From positions 372,001 to 436,000 of the forward strand of contig CBFIFP010000002.1 in assembly GCA_965661945.1 (NCBI GenBank): a DNA stretch of 64,000 bases. The letters run 5' to 3'. This stretch comes from JAJRPT01 sp965661945 (GTDB lineage Bacteria > Bacteroidota > Ignavibacteria > Kapaibacteriales > UBA2268). The translations under genes and the position numbers were made by a program. Below, one piece after another: positions 1 through 9,438 of this stretch. Each line of letters opens with the position of its first letter. The first letter of the stretch is position 1. A model generated the notes under the pieces. The model saw only the letters and a program-made list of their open reading frames with translations, did not search any database and was not told the origin of the DNA.

Positions 1-669
1 GATGAATTATTTAATAAAAATGCTATTTCCGAAAAAATATTCCTTGAACACCAAACAGAATATCTAAATCATATTAACCTAATAAGGATAATTAAAAAGG
101 AATTAGAATATTATGGCTTTAAACCTAATGAGATATTAAAAAACAATGAAATAACTAACATAATCAAAATTAAAACTAATGATAATGTCATTGTAAATAA
201 ACTTAATATTAATACCGGTAAATTTGTAGAAAAAGCTCAACCTTTAGTAGGACTGTATAAAACAGAACATTTGCATGCAGAATTGCACGCCCCTGAAAAA
301 TACATTAACCTATTAAATGAAAATGATACAGTTATGATAATTCATAACAAACAAACTTTCACAGGCTACATCTATAGAGTTTCTAAAACGATAGACAAAA
401 CTACTAATATGGTTTTACTTCATGCACATTTTTATAATAACCCAAACATACCAATTGGGGCTTTCATTAACGGAAGAATAATCTTCGACAAAGAAGTTTA
501 CTCAATTGAAAACTCAGCTATTTTCGAAAAAAACGGGAAAGAGTTTATAACAATTTATAACAACGAAGAAAAAAAGGACTATGAAGTTTATACAGGATTA
601 AAAGATGATAAATTTACTGAAATAATTAATTATGAAGATTTAATGGATAAAAAAATAATTATATATTAA
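1..669 (+). CDS. efflux RND periplasmic adaptor (CusB/CzcB/HlyD-like), C-terminal part only
   Basis: The reading frame is open from the first base of the window, so the gene starts upstream and 222 codons are present. The segment runs from the end of the adaptor's helical hairpin (leucine- and lysine-rich, with a 'GFKPNEI' turn) into a lipoyl-like half (NINTGKFVEKAQPLVGLYK) and a beta-barrel domain. This order is typical of membrane-fusion proteins of RND heavy-metal or drug efflux pumps, where the adaptor links the inner-membrane pump to the outer-membrane channel. The Met at 271 lies inside the domain and is not a start. No pump or channel gene is visible here; they would lie upstream. The family is assigned from domain pattern only. 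Confidence 0.7.
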   Translation, partial: DELFNKNAISEKIFLEHQTEYLNHINLIRIIKKELEYYGFKPNEILKNNEITNIIKIKTNDNVIVNKLNINTGKFVEKAQPLVGLYKTEHLHAELHAPEKYINLLNENDTVMIIHNKQTFTGYIYRVSKTIDKTTNMVLLHAHFYNNPNIPIGAFINGRIIFDKEVYSIENSAIFEKNGKEFITIYNNEEKKDYEVYTGLKDDKFTEIINYEDLMDKKIIIY

Positions 670-777
670 CAAGTTTCAAGTATATAAATCAAAAAAAAGA
701 AAAAATATTTTTTTATTTCAAATAATATCCATAATTTTGTAATCTTATTTAACTCTTATTTAATTTGGAATATAAAA

Positions 778-957
778 ATGGCTAAAAAAGGACACAGAGT
801 ACAGGTTATTTTAGAATGTACTGAAGCTAAAGGTGAAGGAAGGCCAGCTTCAAGATACTCTACAACTAAAAACAAACAAAATACTCCTACTCGTATGGAA
901 ATTAAAAAATATAATCCATTCTTAAGAAGACATACTGTTCATAAAGAAATTAAATAA
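778..957 (+). CDS. rpmG: 50S ribosomal protein L33
   Basis: This 59-residue protein is too short for most ORF cut-offs, but it begins MAKKGHRVQVILECTEAK and ends NPFLRRHTVHKEIK, a clear match to bacterial L33 of the large ribosomal subunit. Only one cysteine is present, so it is the zinc-independent (C-minus) form without the paired CxxC motifs. It sits alone, convergent with the aldolase gene. A strong hairpin terminator begins one base after its stop codon. Confidence 0.95.
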   Translation: MAKKGHRVQVILECTEAKGEGRPASRYSTTKNKQNTPTRMEIKKYNPFLRRHTVHKEIK

Positions 958-982
958 AAGCCAACTAAGTTGGCTTTTATTT
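958..982. terminator. bidirectional intrinsic terminator between rpmG and fbaB
   Basis: The arms AAGCCAAC (958-965) and GTTGGCTT (969-976) pair perfectly around a 3-base loop. T-rich sequence follows on both strands, so the hairpin can end transcription of rpmG from the left and of the convergent aldolase gene from the right. Confidence 0.85.
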
Positions 983-1024
983 TGACTACTTTTAAATAAA
1001 ACAAAATTTATTACAACTAAAACA

Positions 1025-2089
1025 CTAAGCAACAGTAATATCTTCACTAAGATAAACATCTTGTATAGTATTAAGTAATTTTACACCTTCATTCATAGGA
1101 CGTTGAAACGCCTTTCTTCCAGAGATTAGTCCCATACCACCAGCTCTTTTATTAATAACAGCAGTCTCAACAGCATCTTGGAAGTCATTCTCACCCGAAG
1201 CACCACCAGAGTTAATCAAACCAGCTCTTCCCATGTAGCAATTTGCAACTTGATACCTAGTCAAATCTATTGGATGCTCAGAAGCTAAATCCGTATAGAT
1301 CCTTTTATCAAACTTACCGTATGTAGAATCACCCATATTCAGCGCTTGATATCCACCATTATTTGTAGGCAATTTTTGTTTGATAATATCTGCTTGAATA
1401 GTTACACCAAGATGATTTGCCTGTCCAGTCAAGTCTGCAGAAGTGTGATAATCCTTATCCTTTTTAAACTCCGAATTCCTTAAATAACACCATAAAACAG
1501 TAGCCAAACCAAGCTCGTGAGCGTAAGCAAATGCCTCCGCAACCTCAATTATTTGTCTGTTGCTATTATCGCTACCAAAATAGATAGTTGCCCCTACAGC
1601 AGCAGCACCCATATTATATGCCTGGTCAATAGTCCCAAACATTACTTGGTCAAAATCATTTGGCATAGTAAGTAATTGATTATGATTAATTTTAACAATA
1701 AATGGTATCTTATGAGCATATTTTCTTGCAACAATACCAAGTACTCCAAAAGTAGAAGCAACAGCATTGCAGCCACCCTCAACAGCTAACTTAACTATAT
1801 TTTCAGCATCAAAATAAATAGGATTTTTTGCAAAACTAGCACCAGCAGAATGTTCTATTCCTTGATCAACAGGTAAGATAGAAACATAACCAGTATTAGC
1901 TAATCTTCCATTTCCAAAAATTCTTTGTAAATTAGACAAAACCCTATTATTCCTATCCGAATTAATAAAAACATCATCAATAAAGTTCTGATTTGGAAGA
2001 TGAAGTAAATCTTTACTTATTTTAGGACTATCGAAATTCATCAAATAATCCGCTTTATTTCCAAGAATATCCATTATTTCATTCGACAT
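1025..2089 (-). CDS. fbaB: class I fructose-bisphosphate aldolase
   Basis: This 354-residue protein belongs to the DeoC/FbaB-type (archaeal-type) class I aldolases, which cleave fructose-1,6-bisphosphate through a Schiff-base lysine. Diagnostic stretches include ILPVDQGIEHSAG near residue 70, FIVKINHNQLL near 140 and the C-terminal GLINSGGASGENDF and GLISGRKAFQRP segments that form the phosphate site. The length fits the family. It acts in glycolysis or gluconeogenesis in the cytoplasm. The gene is monocistronic, with an AT-rich leader of about 270 bases before the divergent ClpB-like gene. Confidence 0.93.
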   Translation of the reverse strand: MSNEIMDILGNKADYLMNFDSPKISKDLLHLPNQNFIDDVFINSDRNNRVLSNLQRIFGNGRLANTGYVSILPVDQGIEHSAGASFAKNPIYFDAENIVKLAVEGGCNAVASTFGVLGIVARKYAHKIPFIVKINHNQLLTMPNDFDQVMFGTIDQAYNMGAAAVGATIYFGSDNSNRQIIEVAEAFAYAHELGLATVLWCYLRNSEFKKDKDYHTSADLTGQANHLGVTIQADIIKQKLPTNNGGYQALNMGDSTYGKFDKRIYTDLASEHPIDLTRYQVANCYMGRAGLINSGGASGENDFQDAVETAVINKRAGGMGLISGRKAFQRPMNEGVKLLNTIQDVYLSEDITVA

Positions 2090-2356
2090 AACTTAACCTT
2101 TAATTGTAATTTCTATTTTTAAAAATGCAATTTAATCAATAATTTTGAAAATACTTAATATTTTAAAAAGATTTTTTTTTCAATACTTAATACCTTCAAA
2201 AAATTTAAAATTATTTTTAAAATCACAAAACCACACTAAAGTAATTTAATTAATTTAGTTAATTTTCTAACAATCTTTTTTAATTTCAACTTTTATTACT
2301 AATTTAGTAATTATTTCCGTCTATATATTATGTTTTATTAATCTTTTTTAATCAAT

Positions 2357-3685
2357 ATGAATGATAACGAAGCTAAAGAAAATATCAAAAAAAGACTAGA
2401 AGAACTTGATATTGAATTGAATAACTTGAAATTAAAAGAAAAAGATTTGCTCGATAAATGGCAAATTGAAAAAAATCAATTGAACAAAATTCAATCGATT
2501 AAAGCTGATATTGAAAATAATAAACAAATTGCCGAAAAATATGAAAGAGAAGGTAATCTAGAAAAAGTAGCTGAAATTCGATACGGTACAATACACTCTT
2601 TAGAAAAACAACTCGAAGCTGCAAATCTAAAATTAGAAGAGACTCAAAAATCTAACCGACTACTTAATGAAGAAGTTGGAGCTGAAGATATAGCTGAAAT
2701 TGTTTCAAAATGGACTGGCATTCCTTTAAGTAAAATGTTGGAAACCGAAAGGTCAAAACTTCTCAAAATGGAAGAAAGACTTCACCAAAAAGTAATTGGA
2801 CAAAACGAAGCAGTTATTGCTGTTTCTAACTCAATTCGTAGATCAAGAGCAGGTCTTCAAGACTCAAACAGACCAATCGGCTCATTTATATTCCTCGGAA
2901 CCACAGGCGTTGGTAAAACAGAAATGGCTAAAGCACTCGCTGAATACTTATTCGATGACCCGAACGCAATGATTAGAATAGATATGAGTGAATACTCCGA
3001 AAAATTCGCAACCTCAAGATTAGTTGGAGCTCCTCCTGGATACATAGGATATGACGAAGGCGGACAATTAACCGAGCCAGTAAGACAAAGACCCTACTCT
3101 GTAGTTTTACTTGATGAAATAGAAAAAGCACATCCTGAGGTATTTAATATACTTCTTCAAGTATTAGATGACGGAAGACTAACTGATAGCAAAGGTAAAA
3201 CAGTTAATTTTTCTAACACTATTGTTATAATGACTTCAAATCTCGGAACCGACATAATTCAAAATAGAATGTCTGAAATTATTGAAAACAATAGAGATGA
3301 GGTTATGTCATCAATTAAAATTCAGATATCAGCACTTCTTCGCAAAACTTTAAGACCTGAATTCTTAAATAGAATTGATGAAATTATCCTATTTAATCCT
3401 TTGAATGCTAAAGAAATTCACAAAATTGCCGATTTACAATTAGAGTTGCTTCGTAAAAAACTTAAAAAACAAAACTTAGAAATTAAATTTAGCAAAAACG
3501 CTGTAGAATGGCTCTCAAAAATTGGTTTTGATTTACAATTTGGAGCAAGACCTTTAAGAAGAGCAATTCAAAAATATATAACAGACCCATTATCCATCAA
3601 AATATTAGGGCAAGAATACATCTCCGGAGATAAAATCTTAGTTGATGCAGATGATAATGGTAAATTTGAATTTAATAAAGAATAA
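2357..3685 (+). CDS. ClpB-type AAA+ disaggregase lacking the N-domain and first ATPase domain
   Basis: The 442 residues align with the C-terminal half of ClpB only. They start inside the coiled-coil middle domain (residues 1-105, ending EKQLEAANLKLEE) and continue into the linker WTGIPLSKMLETE. The second AAA+ module follows, with Walker A GTTGVGKT near 180, the ClpB pore loop GYIGYDEGG, Walker B VVLLDEIEKAHPE, sensor 1 MTSNLG and the C-terminal ARPLRRAI sensor 2. Full-length ClpB is about 860 residues. An in-frame TAA lies at 2339-2341 and the upstream DNA has no ClpB N-half, so this is not a simple internal break. All ATPase motifs look intact. The next gene starts 2 bases after the stop, implying one operon. 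It could be a specialised short disaggregase or a 5'-deleted paralogue. Confidence 0.85.
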   Translation: MNDNEAKENIKKRLEELDIELNNLKLKEKDLLDKWQIEKNQLNKIQSIKADIENNKQIAEKYEREGNLEKVAEIRYGTIHSLEKQLEAANLKLEETQKSNRLLNEEVGAEDIAEIVSKWTGIPLSKMLETERSKLLKMEERLHQKVIGQNEAVIAVSNSIRRSRAGLQDSNRPIGSFIFLGTTGVGKTEMAKALAEYLFDDPNAMIRIDMSEYSEKFATSRLVGAPPGYIGYDEGGQLTEPVRQRPYSVVLLDEIEKAHPEVFNILLQVLDDGRLTDSKGKTVNFSNTIVIMTSNLGTDIIQNRMSEIIENNRDEVMSSIKIQISALLRKTLRPEFLNRIDEIILFNPLNAKEIHKIADLQLELLRKKLKKQNLEIKFSKNAVEWLSKIGFDLQFGARPLRRAIQKYITDPLSIKILGQEYISGDKILVDADDNGKFEFNKE

Positions 3686-3687
3686 AA

Positions 3688-5517
3688 ATGAAATTTAAAT
3701 ATATAATTATTTTACTTTTTATGACAATAGCTTGTTCATCTAACAAGAAAATGTCTCTTATTGATTTTGAAGGAGTCTCACGAGTTAACGCTGGAGATAC
3801 TTTAACTATCAAATGGGACTTTGAAAACGCTCATTTTGTTAAAATTCAGGATATTCCACAAAATTTTAATCCTAAAGACTCACTCACTTTTATTCCAAAA
3901 AAAAATACAAAGTTAGAGTTTTATGCAATAAATAAAAAAGACACACTTGATCTTACATGGAGAATCTACGTAAAAGATGATGAAGAAACCAAAAAAGTTG
4001 AAAAAGAATTATCAAAATATCCAAATTCATACATCGAATCAGGATACTTCTCTGGAGTTCACCAAGACCCCAAAAATTTAATACCAAAAAACATTAAATT
4101 AATGGGTTATAATAATCTTGATGAAAACTCAATTGAATATAAAGTATTACTACTTGATGAATTCGGTAATTATCTACCTGGTATAAAAAACAATGATTTC
4201 CTTGTTTGGAATATCAAAAATTCATGCGGCGATTATAAAGATGAAATCTTAATTGATAGTTACCAAGAAGAAAAAATCTCCAACAAAAAAACTGCACTAA
4301 AAATACTTTTGGATAACTCCAAAGCTGCTGAATTTAACCAATCCTTAATTTTTCATATTAAAAATGGATTAAATAAAATACAATCAGACGCTTTGGTATC
4401 TATGGCATATTTTAATCAAGAATATTTAGACATTTTCGATTTCAAACCAATTCGTGAAGTTGAAAATCAAAAAATTAATGTACAAAAAAATGATGGCTTG
4501 AATGCAGTTTATAAAAATGCTTATAAAGCTCTTGCAGAAATGCAATTTTTAAAAGATACAGAAAACAAAGCTTTAATATTAATTACTTATAGCCCAAACA
4601 ATGCAGCTACAATCTATAATGCAAAAGATTTAGTAACACTGGCAAGAGAACTTTCAATACCCATATATGTTATAGCAATAGGAAACGCAATTGATACTTA
4701 TTCTTTGAAATATATTTCCTACGGAACTGGCGGTAAATTCTACAACCTCGAACCAACAGACATGTATGATATCTCTCTCATAATAAATGAAATAGAGTTT
4801 TCATTAAACGCTTATTATAAAATTCAAGTTCCAAAACCTATTTCCTCTGATTGTGAATTTTATACATTAGAACTAAACCTAACTTTTAATGATAATACCA
4901 TAACAGATTTAGGAAACTATATTAACAATCCTACTTGGTTTGGAAATGTTAATCAATCTCTTGCAATATTTTCATATAAAAGCTCAGAAGTAAACCCACA
5001 ATATAACTCATTAATAAATTCTATTGCTAGAGTTCTTCGGGATAACCCTCAATATTCCATAGAATTAATAGGACATAGTAGCATAGAAGATGGCAAAGAA
5101 GAAAATAATATTAAAATTTCTAAGCAAAGAGTTGAAAATATAAAACAATTATTTTTAAATCAATCCGTCCCTGAATATCAGATAAAAACAAGTTCCCTTG
5201 GAAGTGCTAAACCGATTTATTATTTACCAAGTTCTGAATGGCAACAGCATTACAATAGAAGAGTTGAAGTTAGGTGGATTAAACCGGGTGATTTGCAGTA
5301 TGAGATAATTGCCCAAGAATACTGGACAGAAGACGAAGCACAAATGCAAGCTAACGAGTGGCAGAGAAAAGGATTTAGGGCATATTACGAAAGATATCTC
5401 ATTAACAATCGTCCAGCATATAAAGTTAAACTTTGGGGATTTGAATCGAAAGACCAAGCGCTTTCTGAAGCAAAAAAACTCAAAGCAACATATAAATACG
5501 ATTTCATAGTTGAATAA
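3688..5517 (+). CDS. lipoprotein with VWA-like, OmpA-like and SPOR domains
   Basis: The protein has 609 residues and a lipoprotein signal ending in the lipobox TIAC (Cys 16). A beta-rich N-terminal region is followed by a von Willebrand A-like domain (about 195-380) whose metal site is degenerate: LLDNSKAAE in place of DxSxS, and ILITYSPNN where an Asp is usual. An OmpA-type peptidoglycan-binding domain follows (about 435-530, with ELIGHSS and YNRRVEVRW), and a SPOR domain (about 535-609) that would bind denuded glycan strands. It probably sits at the outer membrane and contacts the cell wall. It is translated directly after the ClpB-like gene. The substrate or partner is unknown. Confidence 0.75.
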   Translation: MKFKYIIILLFMTIACSSNKKMSLIDFEGVSRVNAGDTLTIKWDFENAHFVKIQDIPQNFNPKDSLTFIPKKNTKLEFYAINKKDTLDLTWRIYVKDDEETKKVEKELSKYPNSYIESGYFSGVHQDPKNLIPKNIKLMGYNNLDENSIEYKVLLLDEFGNYLPGIKNNDFLVWNIKNSCGDYKDEILIDSYQEEKISNKKTALKILLDNSKAAEFNQSLIFHIKNGLNKIQSDALVSMAYFNQEYLDIFDFKPIREVENQKINVQKNDGLNAVYKNAYKALAEMQFLKDTENKALILITYSPNNAATIYNAKDLVTLARELSIPIYVIAIGNAIDTYSLKYISYGTGGKFYNLEPTDMYDISLIINEIEFSLNAYYKIQVPKPISSDCEFYTLELNLTFNDNTITDLGNYINNPTWFGNVNQSLAIFSYKSSEVNPQYNSLINSIARVLRDNPQYSIELIGHSSIEDGKEENNIKISKQRVENIKQLFLNQSVPEYQIKTSSLGSAKPIYYLPSSEWQQHYNRRVEVRWIKPGDLQYEIIAQEYWTEDEAQMQANEWQRKGFRAYYERYLINNRPAYKVKLWGFESKDQALSEAKKLKATYKYDFIVE

Positions 5518-5640
5518 TTAAAAATTAAATAATTAAAATTGAATTAGTAAAGTGGATTAAAACTATTATCCATTTCTATTCAATAACTTATTGAACAGCT
5601 TTGAATTTTCATTTATTTTTTAAATTTATATGGGGTTTTT

Positions 5641-6066
5641 ATGTCTATTTCTACAAAAGAGTACTCCAATGGGGAGATTACAGTTCTTTGGAATTCTGGC
5701 TTATGTATTCACTCTGAAAAATGTGTGAACGGACTTCCAAATGTTTTTAATATTAATTCAAGTCCTTGGATTAATCCTAAAAAAGGTGAAAATCAAGCAA
5801 TTATTAAGCAAGTTGCTAAATGTCCCTCCGGTGCTTTATCAATTAAAAAGCAAGATAATACCGACGATACCATCCCAGAAGATACCATAACAGAAGTATT
5901 AATTTCCAAAAATGGTCCTATTATGCTATCAGGCAAATTTAGTGTAATAAATTCTGATGGAACACCACTCGAAACACGAAATAAAACTTTTTTATGCAGA
6001 TGTGGAAGCACATCTAACAAGCCATTTTGTGATGGCTCACACAAAAGAATTAATTTTGAAGAATAA
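5641..6066 (+). CDS. Fer4_19 (YjdI-like) and CDGSH iron-sulfur domain protein
   Basis: The 141-residue protein has two iron-sulfur modules. Residues 1-70 resemble the YjdI/Fer4_19 domain, with CIHSEKCV and the closing KCPSGALS. The C-terminal part carries the CDGSH motif CRCGSTSNKPFCDGSH, which binds a [2Fe-2S] cluster with three Cys and one His. This fusion is common in bacteria and is thought to handle electrons or clusters in the cytoplasm. It stands alone after a 120-base gap and is followed by a hairpin terminator. Confidence 0.88.
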   Translation: MSISTKEYSNGEITVLWNSGLCIHSEKCVNGLPNVFNINSSPWINPKKGENQAIIKQVAKCPSGALSIKKQDNTDDTIPEDTITEVLISKNGPIMLSGKFSVINSDGTPLETRNKTFLCRCGSTSNKPFCDGSHKRINFEE

Positions 6067-6112
6067 CTTATTTGGAACGTAAGAAAAGTTATTCAAATAG
6101 AATAAAAATAAG

Positions 6113-6153
6113 AAAAGTAAAGAAAGTGATAAAGCTCTCTTTACTTTTATTTT
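6113..6153 (+). terminator. intrinsic terminator after the CDGSH gene
   Basis: The arms AAAAGTAAAGA (6113-6123) and TCTTTACTTTT (6138-6148) pair over 11 bp around a 14-base loop and are followed by ATTTTA. The hairpin lies between the convergent CDGSH and recA genes. Confidence 0.65.
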
Positions 6154-6226
6154 AAATATATTAAAATTAACAAAATTAATCGATAATTATTAAAACTCGA
6201 TAATTATTAAAACTAAATTTAACAAA

Positions 6227-7264
6227 TCACCTTGCATCTTCAAAATGCTTTTTAATCATAACTTCTAATTCATTTGCAAGGGCTACGTTGTCAGTCATAA
6301 TCTTTTTAAGACCTTCTCTACCTTGCACTCTTTCGCTACCGAAGGTAAACCATGAGCCACCCTTCTGAATAAAATCTAAAGCAATACCCACATCTATCAT
6401 ATCACCAATTTTTGATATCCCTTCATTATACATAATATCAAATTCAACTTCTTTAAATGGTGGAGCAACTTTATTTTTAACGATTTTCATTTTAACACGA
6501 TTACCAATAATTTCAGCGCCATCTTTTATAACATCTTTTCTACGAATATCCATTCTAACAGAAGCATAAAATTTAAGAGCATTACCACCAGTGGTAGTTT
6601 CTGGATTTCCATAAATTACACCAATTTTACTTCTTAATTGATTAGTAAAAATACATAATGCTCTCGACTTGCCAATAGCCGCTTGCAGTTTTCTCATTGC
6701 CTGAGACATCAACCTTGCTTGAGAGCCCATTTGAGAATCACCCATCTCGCCTTCAATCTCAGCTCTTGGAGTAAGAGCAGCCACAGAATCAATCACAATA
6801 ATATCCACACCACCAGACCGAACAAGAGTCTCTACAATTTCAAGTGCCTGCTCGCCAAATTCTGGTTGAGCTAATAAAAGATTATTAACATCAACACCAA
6901 GTCGCCTTGCATAATTAATATCCAAAGCATGTTCTGTATCAATAAAAGCAGCAATCCCACCTTTTTTTTGAGCTTCAGCTATTGTATGCAAACAAATTGT
7001 TGTCTTACCAGAAGACTCAGGACCATAAATTTCAACGATTCTACCCTTTGGAAGGCCTCCAACCCCAATCGCCATATCTAGAGACAAACATCCAGTTGAA
7101 ATCACCTCAGTTTGAACTTTAGTGTTCTCGTCAAGACGCATAATAGCCCCTTTTCCAAAATCTCTTTCAATTTGAGATATTGCCAATTCAACTGCTTTCA
7201 GTTTATCTGGATTAACCCCATTTTTGTTAGGATTTTCTTGCTCTACATTCTTTTCTTTAGCCAT
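6227..7264 (-). CDS. recA: recombinase RecA
   Basis: This is a full-length RecA of 345 residues. It shows Walker A GPESSGKT, Walker B IIVIDSVAAL, the L1 region and the L2/DNA-binding stretch GGNALKFYASVRMDIRR. It forms ATP-dependent filaments on single-stranded DNA, performs strand exchange, and acts as co-protease for LexA/UmuD-type (S24) proteins. Two S24-domain proteins occur elsewhere in this window. The N-terminus is slightly extended and lysine/asparagine-rich. It is divergent from purD with a promoter region of about 120 bases between them. Confidence 0.98.
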   Translation of the reverse strand: MAKEKNVEQENPNKNGVNPDKLKAVELAISQIERDFGKGAIMRLDENTKVQTEVISTGCLSLDMAIGVGGLPKGRIVEIYGPESSGKTTICLHTIAEAQKKGGIAAFIDTEHALDINYARRLGVDVNNLLLAQPEFGEQALEIVETLVRSGGVDIIVIDSVAALTPRAEIEGEMGDSQMGSQARLMSQAMRKLQAAIGKSRALCIFTNQLRSKIGVIYGNPETTTGGNALKFYASVRMDIRRKDVIKDGAEIIGNRVKMKIVKNKVAPPFKEVEFDIMYNEGISKIGDMIDVGIALDFIQKGGSWFTFGSERVQGREGLKKIMTDNVALANELEVMIKKHFEDAR

Positions 7265-7382
7265 AAATTTTTCCTTTAAAAATAACTATTTTTCATTTTT
7301 TCATAAAATTAATTTTAAAACTAACAAATTATTCTTAATTTTTGGAATTGAAAAATGAAATGTTGAAAAAAGTTTTAGAAAA

Positions 7383-8663
7383 ATGGATAAAATAAACATA
7401 CTAGTAATAGGCTCAGGCGGAAGAGAACACGCAATCGTTACATCTTTAAGAAATTCCAGAAGCACAGATTTAATTTTTGCTTATCCTGGAAACCCAGGCA
7501 TTTTAGAAAATGCCTCCTTCGCAGAAATTGACCTAAACTCACATCATACTATTATTGATTTTTGTAAATCACATAATATTGGTCTTGTAGTTATTGGTCC
7601 AGAACAACCCCTTTCTGATGGAATTGTAGATATACTATCTCAAGAAGGGATAAACTGCTTCGGACCTAATAAATTTGCTGCACAACTTGAATCTTCAAAA
7701 AGTTTTGCAAAAGACTTCATGAAAAAATATAATATACCTACAGCCAATTATTCTAATTTTACAAATCAACAAGCAAATATTGCTCATGACTATATTAATG
7801 CTCAAAAATTGCCACTTGTTTTAAAAGCAGACGGACTTGCCGGTGGAAAAGGAGTTGTAATACCAGAAAGTTATTTAGATGCTCACTCGCTTTTAGATGA
7901 AATGTTTTCAGGCAAATTTGGAAATGCTGGAGATAAAGTAGTAATTGAAGAATATTTAGAGGGTGAAGAAGCTTCAGTATTTGCTATCTGCGACGGAGAA
8001 AATTATATAACATTAGCTCCTGCTCAAGACCACAAAAGAGCTTATGATGATGATATGGGACCTAATACAGGTGGAATGGGTGCTTACGCTCCAGCAAACA
8101 TAGTAAATGATAAAGTTTTAGAATATATTGAATCAAATATAATCAAACCTGTTTTAGAAGGAATGAAAAATGAAGGTAACCCATTTGTAGGTTGCCTTTT
8201 CTGCGGACTTATGATTCAAGATAACCAAGCAAAAGTTATTGAATTTAATGTGCGATTCGGAGACCCAGAAACTCAAGCAGTACTTAGCATTTTTAGCGGC
8301 GACCTCGCTAAATTGTTTCATTCATGCTCTATCGGTAAAATTGATAAAGACTCAGTTATAAACATAGCTAAATCATTTGCTTGTAATGTTGTTCTTGCTT
8401 CTGAGGGTTACCCAACAAGTTATGAAAATGGTTTTGAAATCACTGGTATCAAAAATGCTGAAGAAACTGGGGCAATAGTCTATCAAGCTGGTACCAAAAT
8501 TAAAACAGGTAAATTGGTAACCAATGGAGGCAGAGTTTTGGGAGTTACAGCTTTAGCAGATAACTTGGAAGACGCAATCAAAAATTCATACCAAGCAGTT
8601 AATAAGATATGTTACAATAATATATATTACAGAAAAGATATTGGTAAAAAAGGTCTAAAATAA
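7383..8663 (+). CDS. purD: phosphoribosylamine-glycine ligase
   Basis: The 426-residue ATP-grasp enzyme performs the second step of purine synthesis, joining glycine to 5-phosphoribosylamine. The N-terminal VIGSGGREHAI, the ATP-grasp stretch LKADGLAGGKGVV, the MGPNTGGMGAYAPA loop and FNVRFGDPETQAV are all present. Length and order are normal. No other purine genes are adjacent. Confidence 0.97.
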   Translation: MDKINILVIGSGGREHAIVTSLRNSRSTDLIFAYPGNPGILENASFAEIDLNSHHTIIDFCKSHNIGLVVIGPEQPLSDGIVDILSQEGINCFGPNKFAAQLESSKSFAKDFMKKYNIPTANYSNFTNQQANIAHDYINAQKLPLVLKADGLAGGKGVVIPESYLDAHSLLDEMFSGKFGNAGDKVVIEEYLEGEEASVFAICDGENYITLAPAQDHKRAYDDDMGPNTGGMGAYAPANIVNDKVLEYIESNIIKPVLEGMKNEGNPFVGCLFCGLMIQDNQAKVIEFNVRFGDPETQAVLSIFSGDLAKLFHSCSIGKIDKDSVINIAKSFACNVVLASEGYPTSYENGFEITGIKNAEETGAIVYQAGTKIKTGKLVTNGGRVLGVTALADNLEDAIKNSYQAVNKICYNNIYYRKDIGKKGLK

Positions 8664-8714
8664 ACTTATTACCCTATTATTATTTTTAATCTAATTAAGT
8701 AATAAGTTTATTTT
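8657..8714. terminator. long bidirectional hairpin terminator between purD and mscL
   Basis: AAAATAAACTTATTAC (8657-8672) pairs perfectly over 16 bp with 8699-8714 around a 26-base loop. The left arm includes the purD stop codon. It lies between two convergent genes. Confidence 0.7.
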
Positions 8715-8795
8715 AGTAAATTCTTTTCTAAAAGTCTAAATTAACAAGTCAAAATTTTAAATTTTGATAGATATAATAAAATTTATCTTAAAAAT

Positions 8796-9242
8796 TTATT
8801 TCTTTAATAAATCTCTTATTTCTGTAAGAAGTAACTCTTCTTTTGTTGGTTCAGGCGGAGTTTCTTCTTCAATTGCTTGTTCTTCTTTTTTGGCAATTCT
8901 ATCTTTTAAAGAATTATAAGATTTTATAACAAGAAAAACAGATAAAGCAACAAGAATAAATGTTATAATATTATTAACAAACATTCCATAAGATATAACT
9001 ACCTCTGGAATAGCATCTCCAGCGCCAGCTACTGACTCTGCTTGAGCTTCTCTAAGTACATAATTTAATTGTTTAAAATCAACACCCCCTAATAATAACC
9101 CCAATGGTGGCATAACAATATGGTCAACTAATGATTTAACTATTGCACCAAAATAAGTTGCCATAATTAGACCCACTGCCATTTCTAAGACATTACCTTT
9201 ACTTATAAACGTTTTAAACTCTTGAAACATAACTAATCCCAA
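8796..9242 (-). CDS. mscL: large-conductance mechanosensitive channel
   Basis: The 148-residue protein opens with FKTFISKGNVLEMAVGLIM, the amphipathic N-helix and first membrane helix of MscL. The KSLVDHIVMPPLG segment follows, then a periplasmic loop, a second membrane helix (NNIITFILVALSVFLVI) and a charged cytoplasmic tail ending EIRDLL. It releases solutes under hypo-osmotic shock. The gene is monocistronic. Confidence 0.96.
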   Translation of the reverse strand: MGLVMFQEFKTFISKGNVLEMAVGLIMATYFGAIVKSLVDHIVMPPLGLLLGGVDFKQLNYVLREAQAESVAGAGDAIPEVVISYGMFVNNIITFILVALSVFLVIKSYNSLKDRIAKKEEQAIEEETPPEPTKEELLLTEIRDLLKK

Positions 9243-9438
9243 TAATGTGAAAAAAAATTAATTTCCTAAATTAAGCTATTTTCTAAAAATAAAAAAGAAA
9301 TATTTTTTGAATTTAATAATTTGTTAGTATAATTAACTATTCTTTTAAATTCACATTCATTCTATCTTTCTTCTAATCGCATATTTAATATTTATTTCTT
9401 AATTTTACATTTTATTTTTCTCAAAAATTATTTTTATT

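Noticed and set aside
271..669. Short ORF starting at 271 as a complete gene
   Set aside because: The same frame is open from base 1 with adaptor-like sequence, so the Met is internal.
5309..5509. 66-residue ORF inside the SPOR lipoprotein
   Set aside because: It lies in another frame of a well-supported domain and has no recognisable feature.
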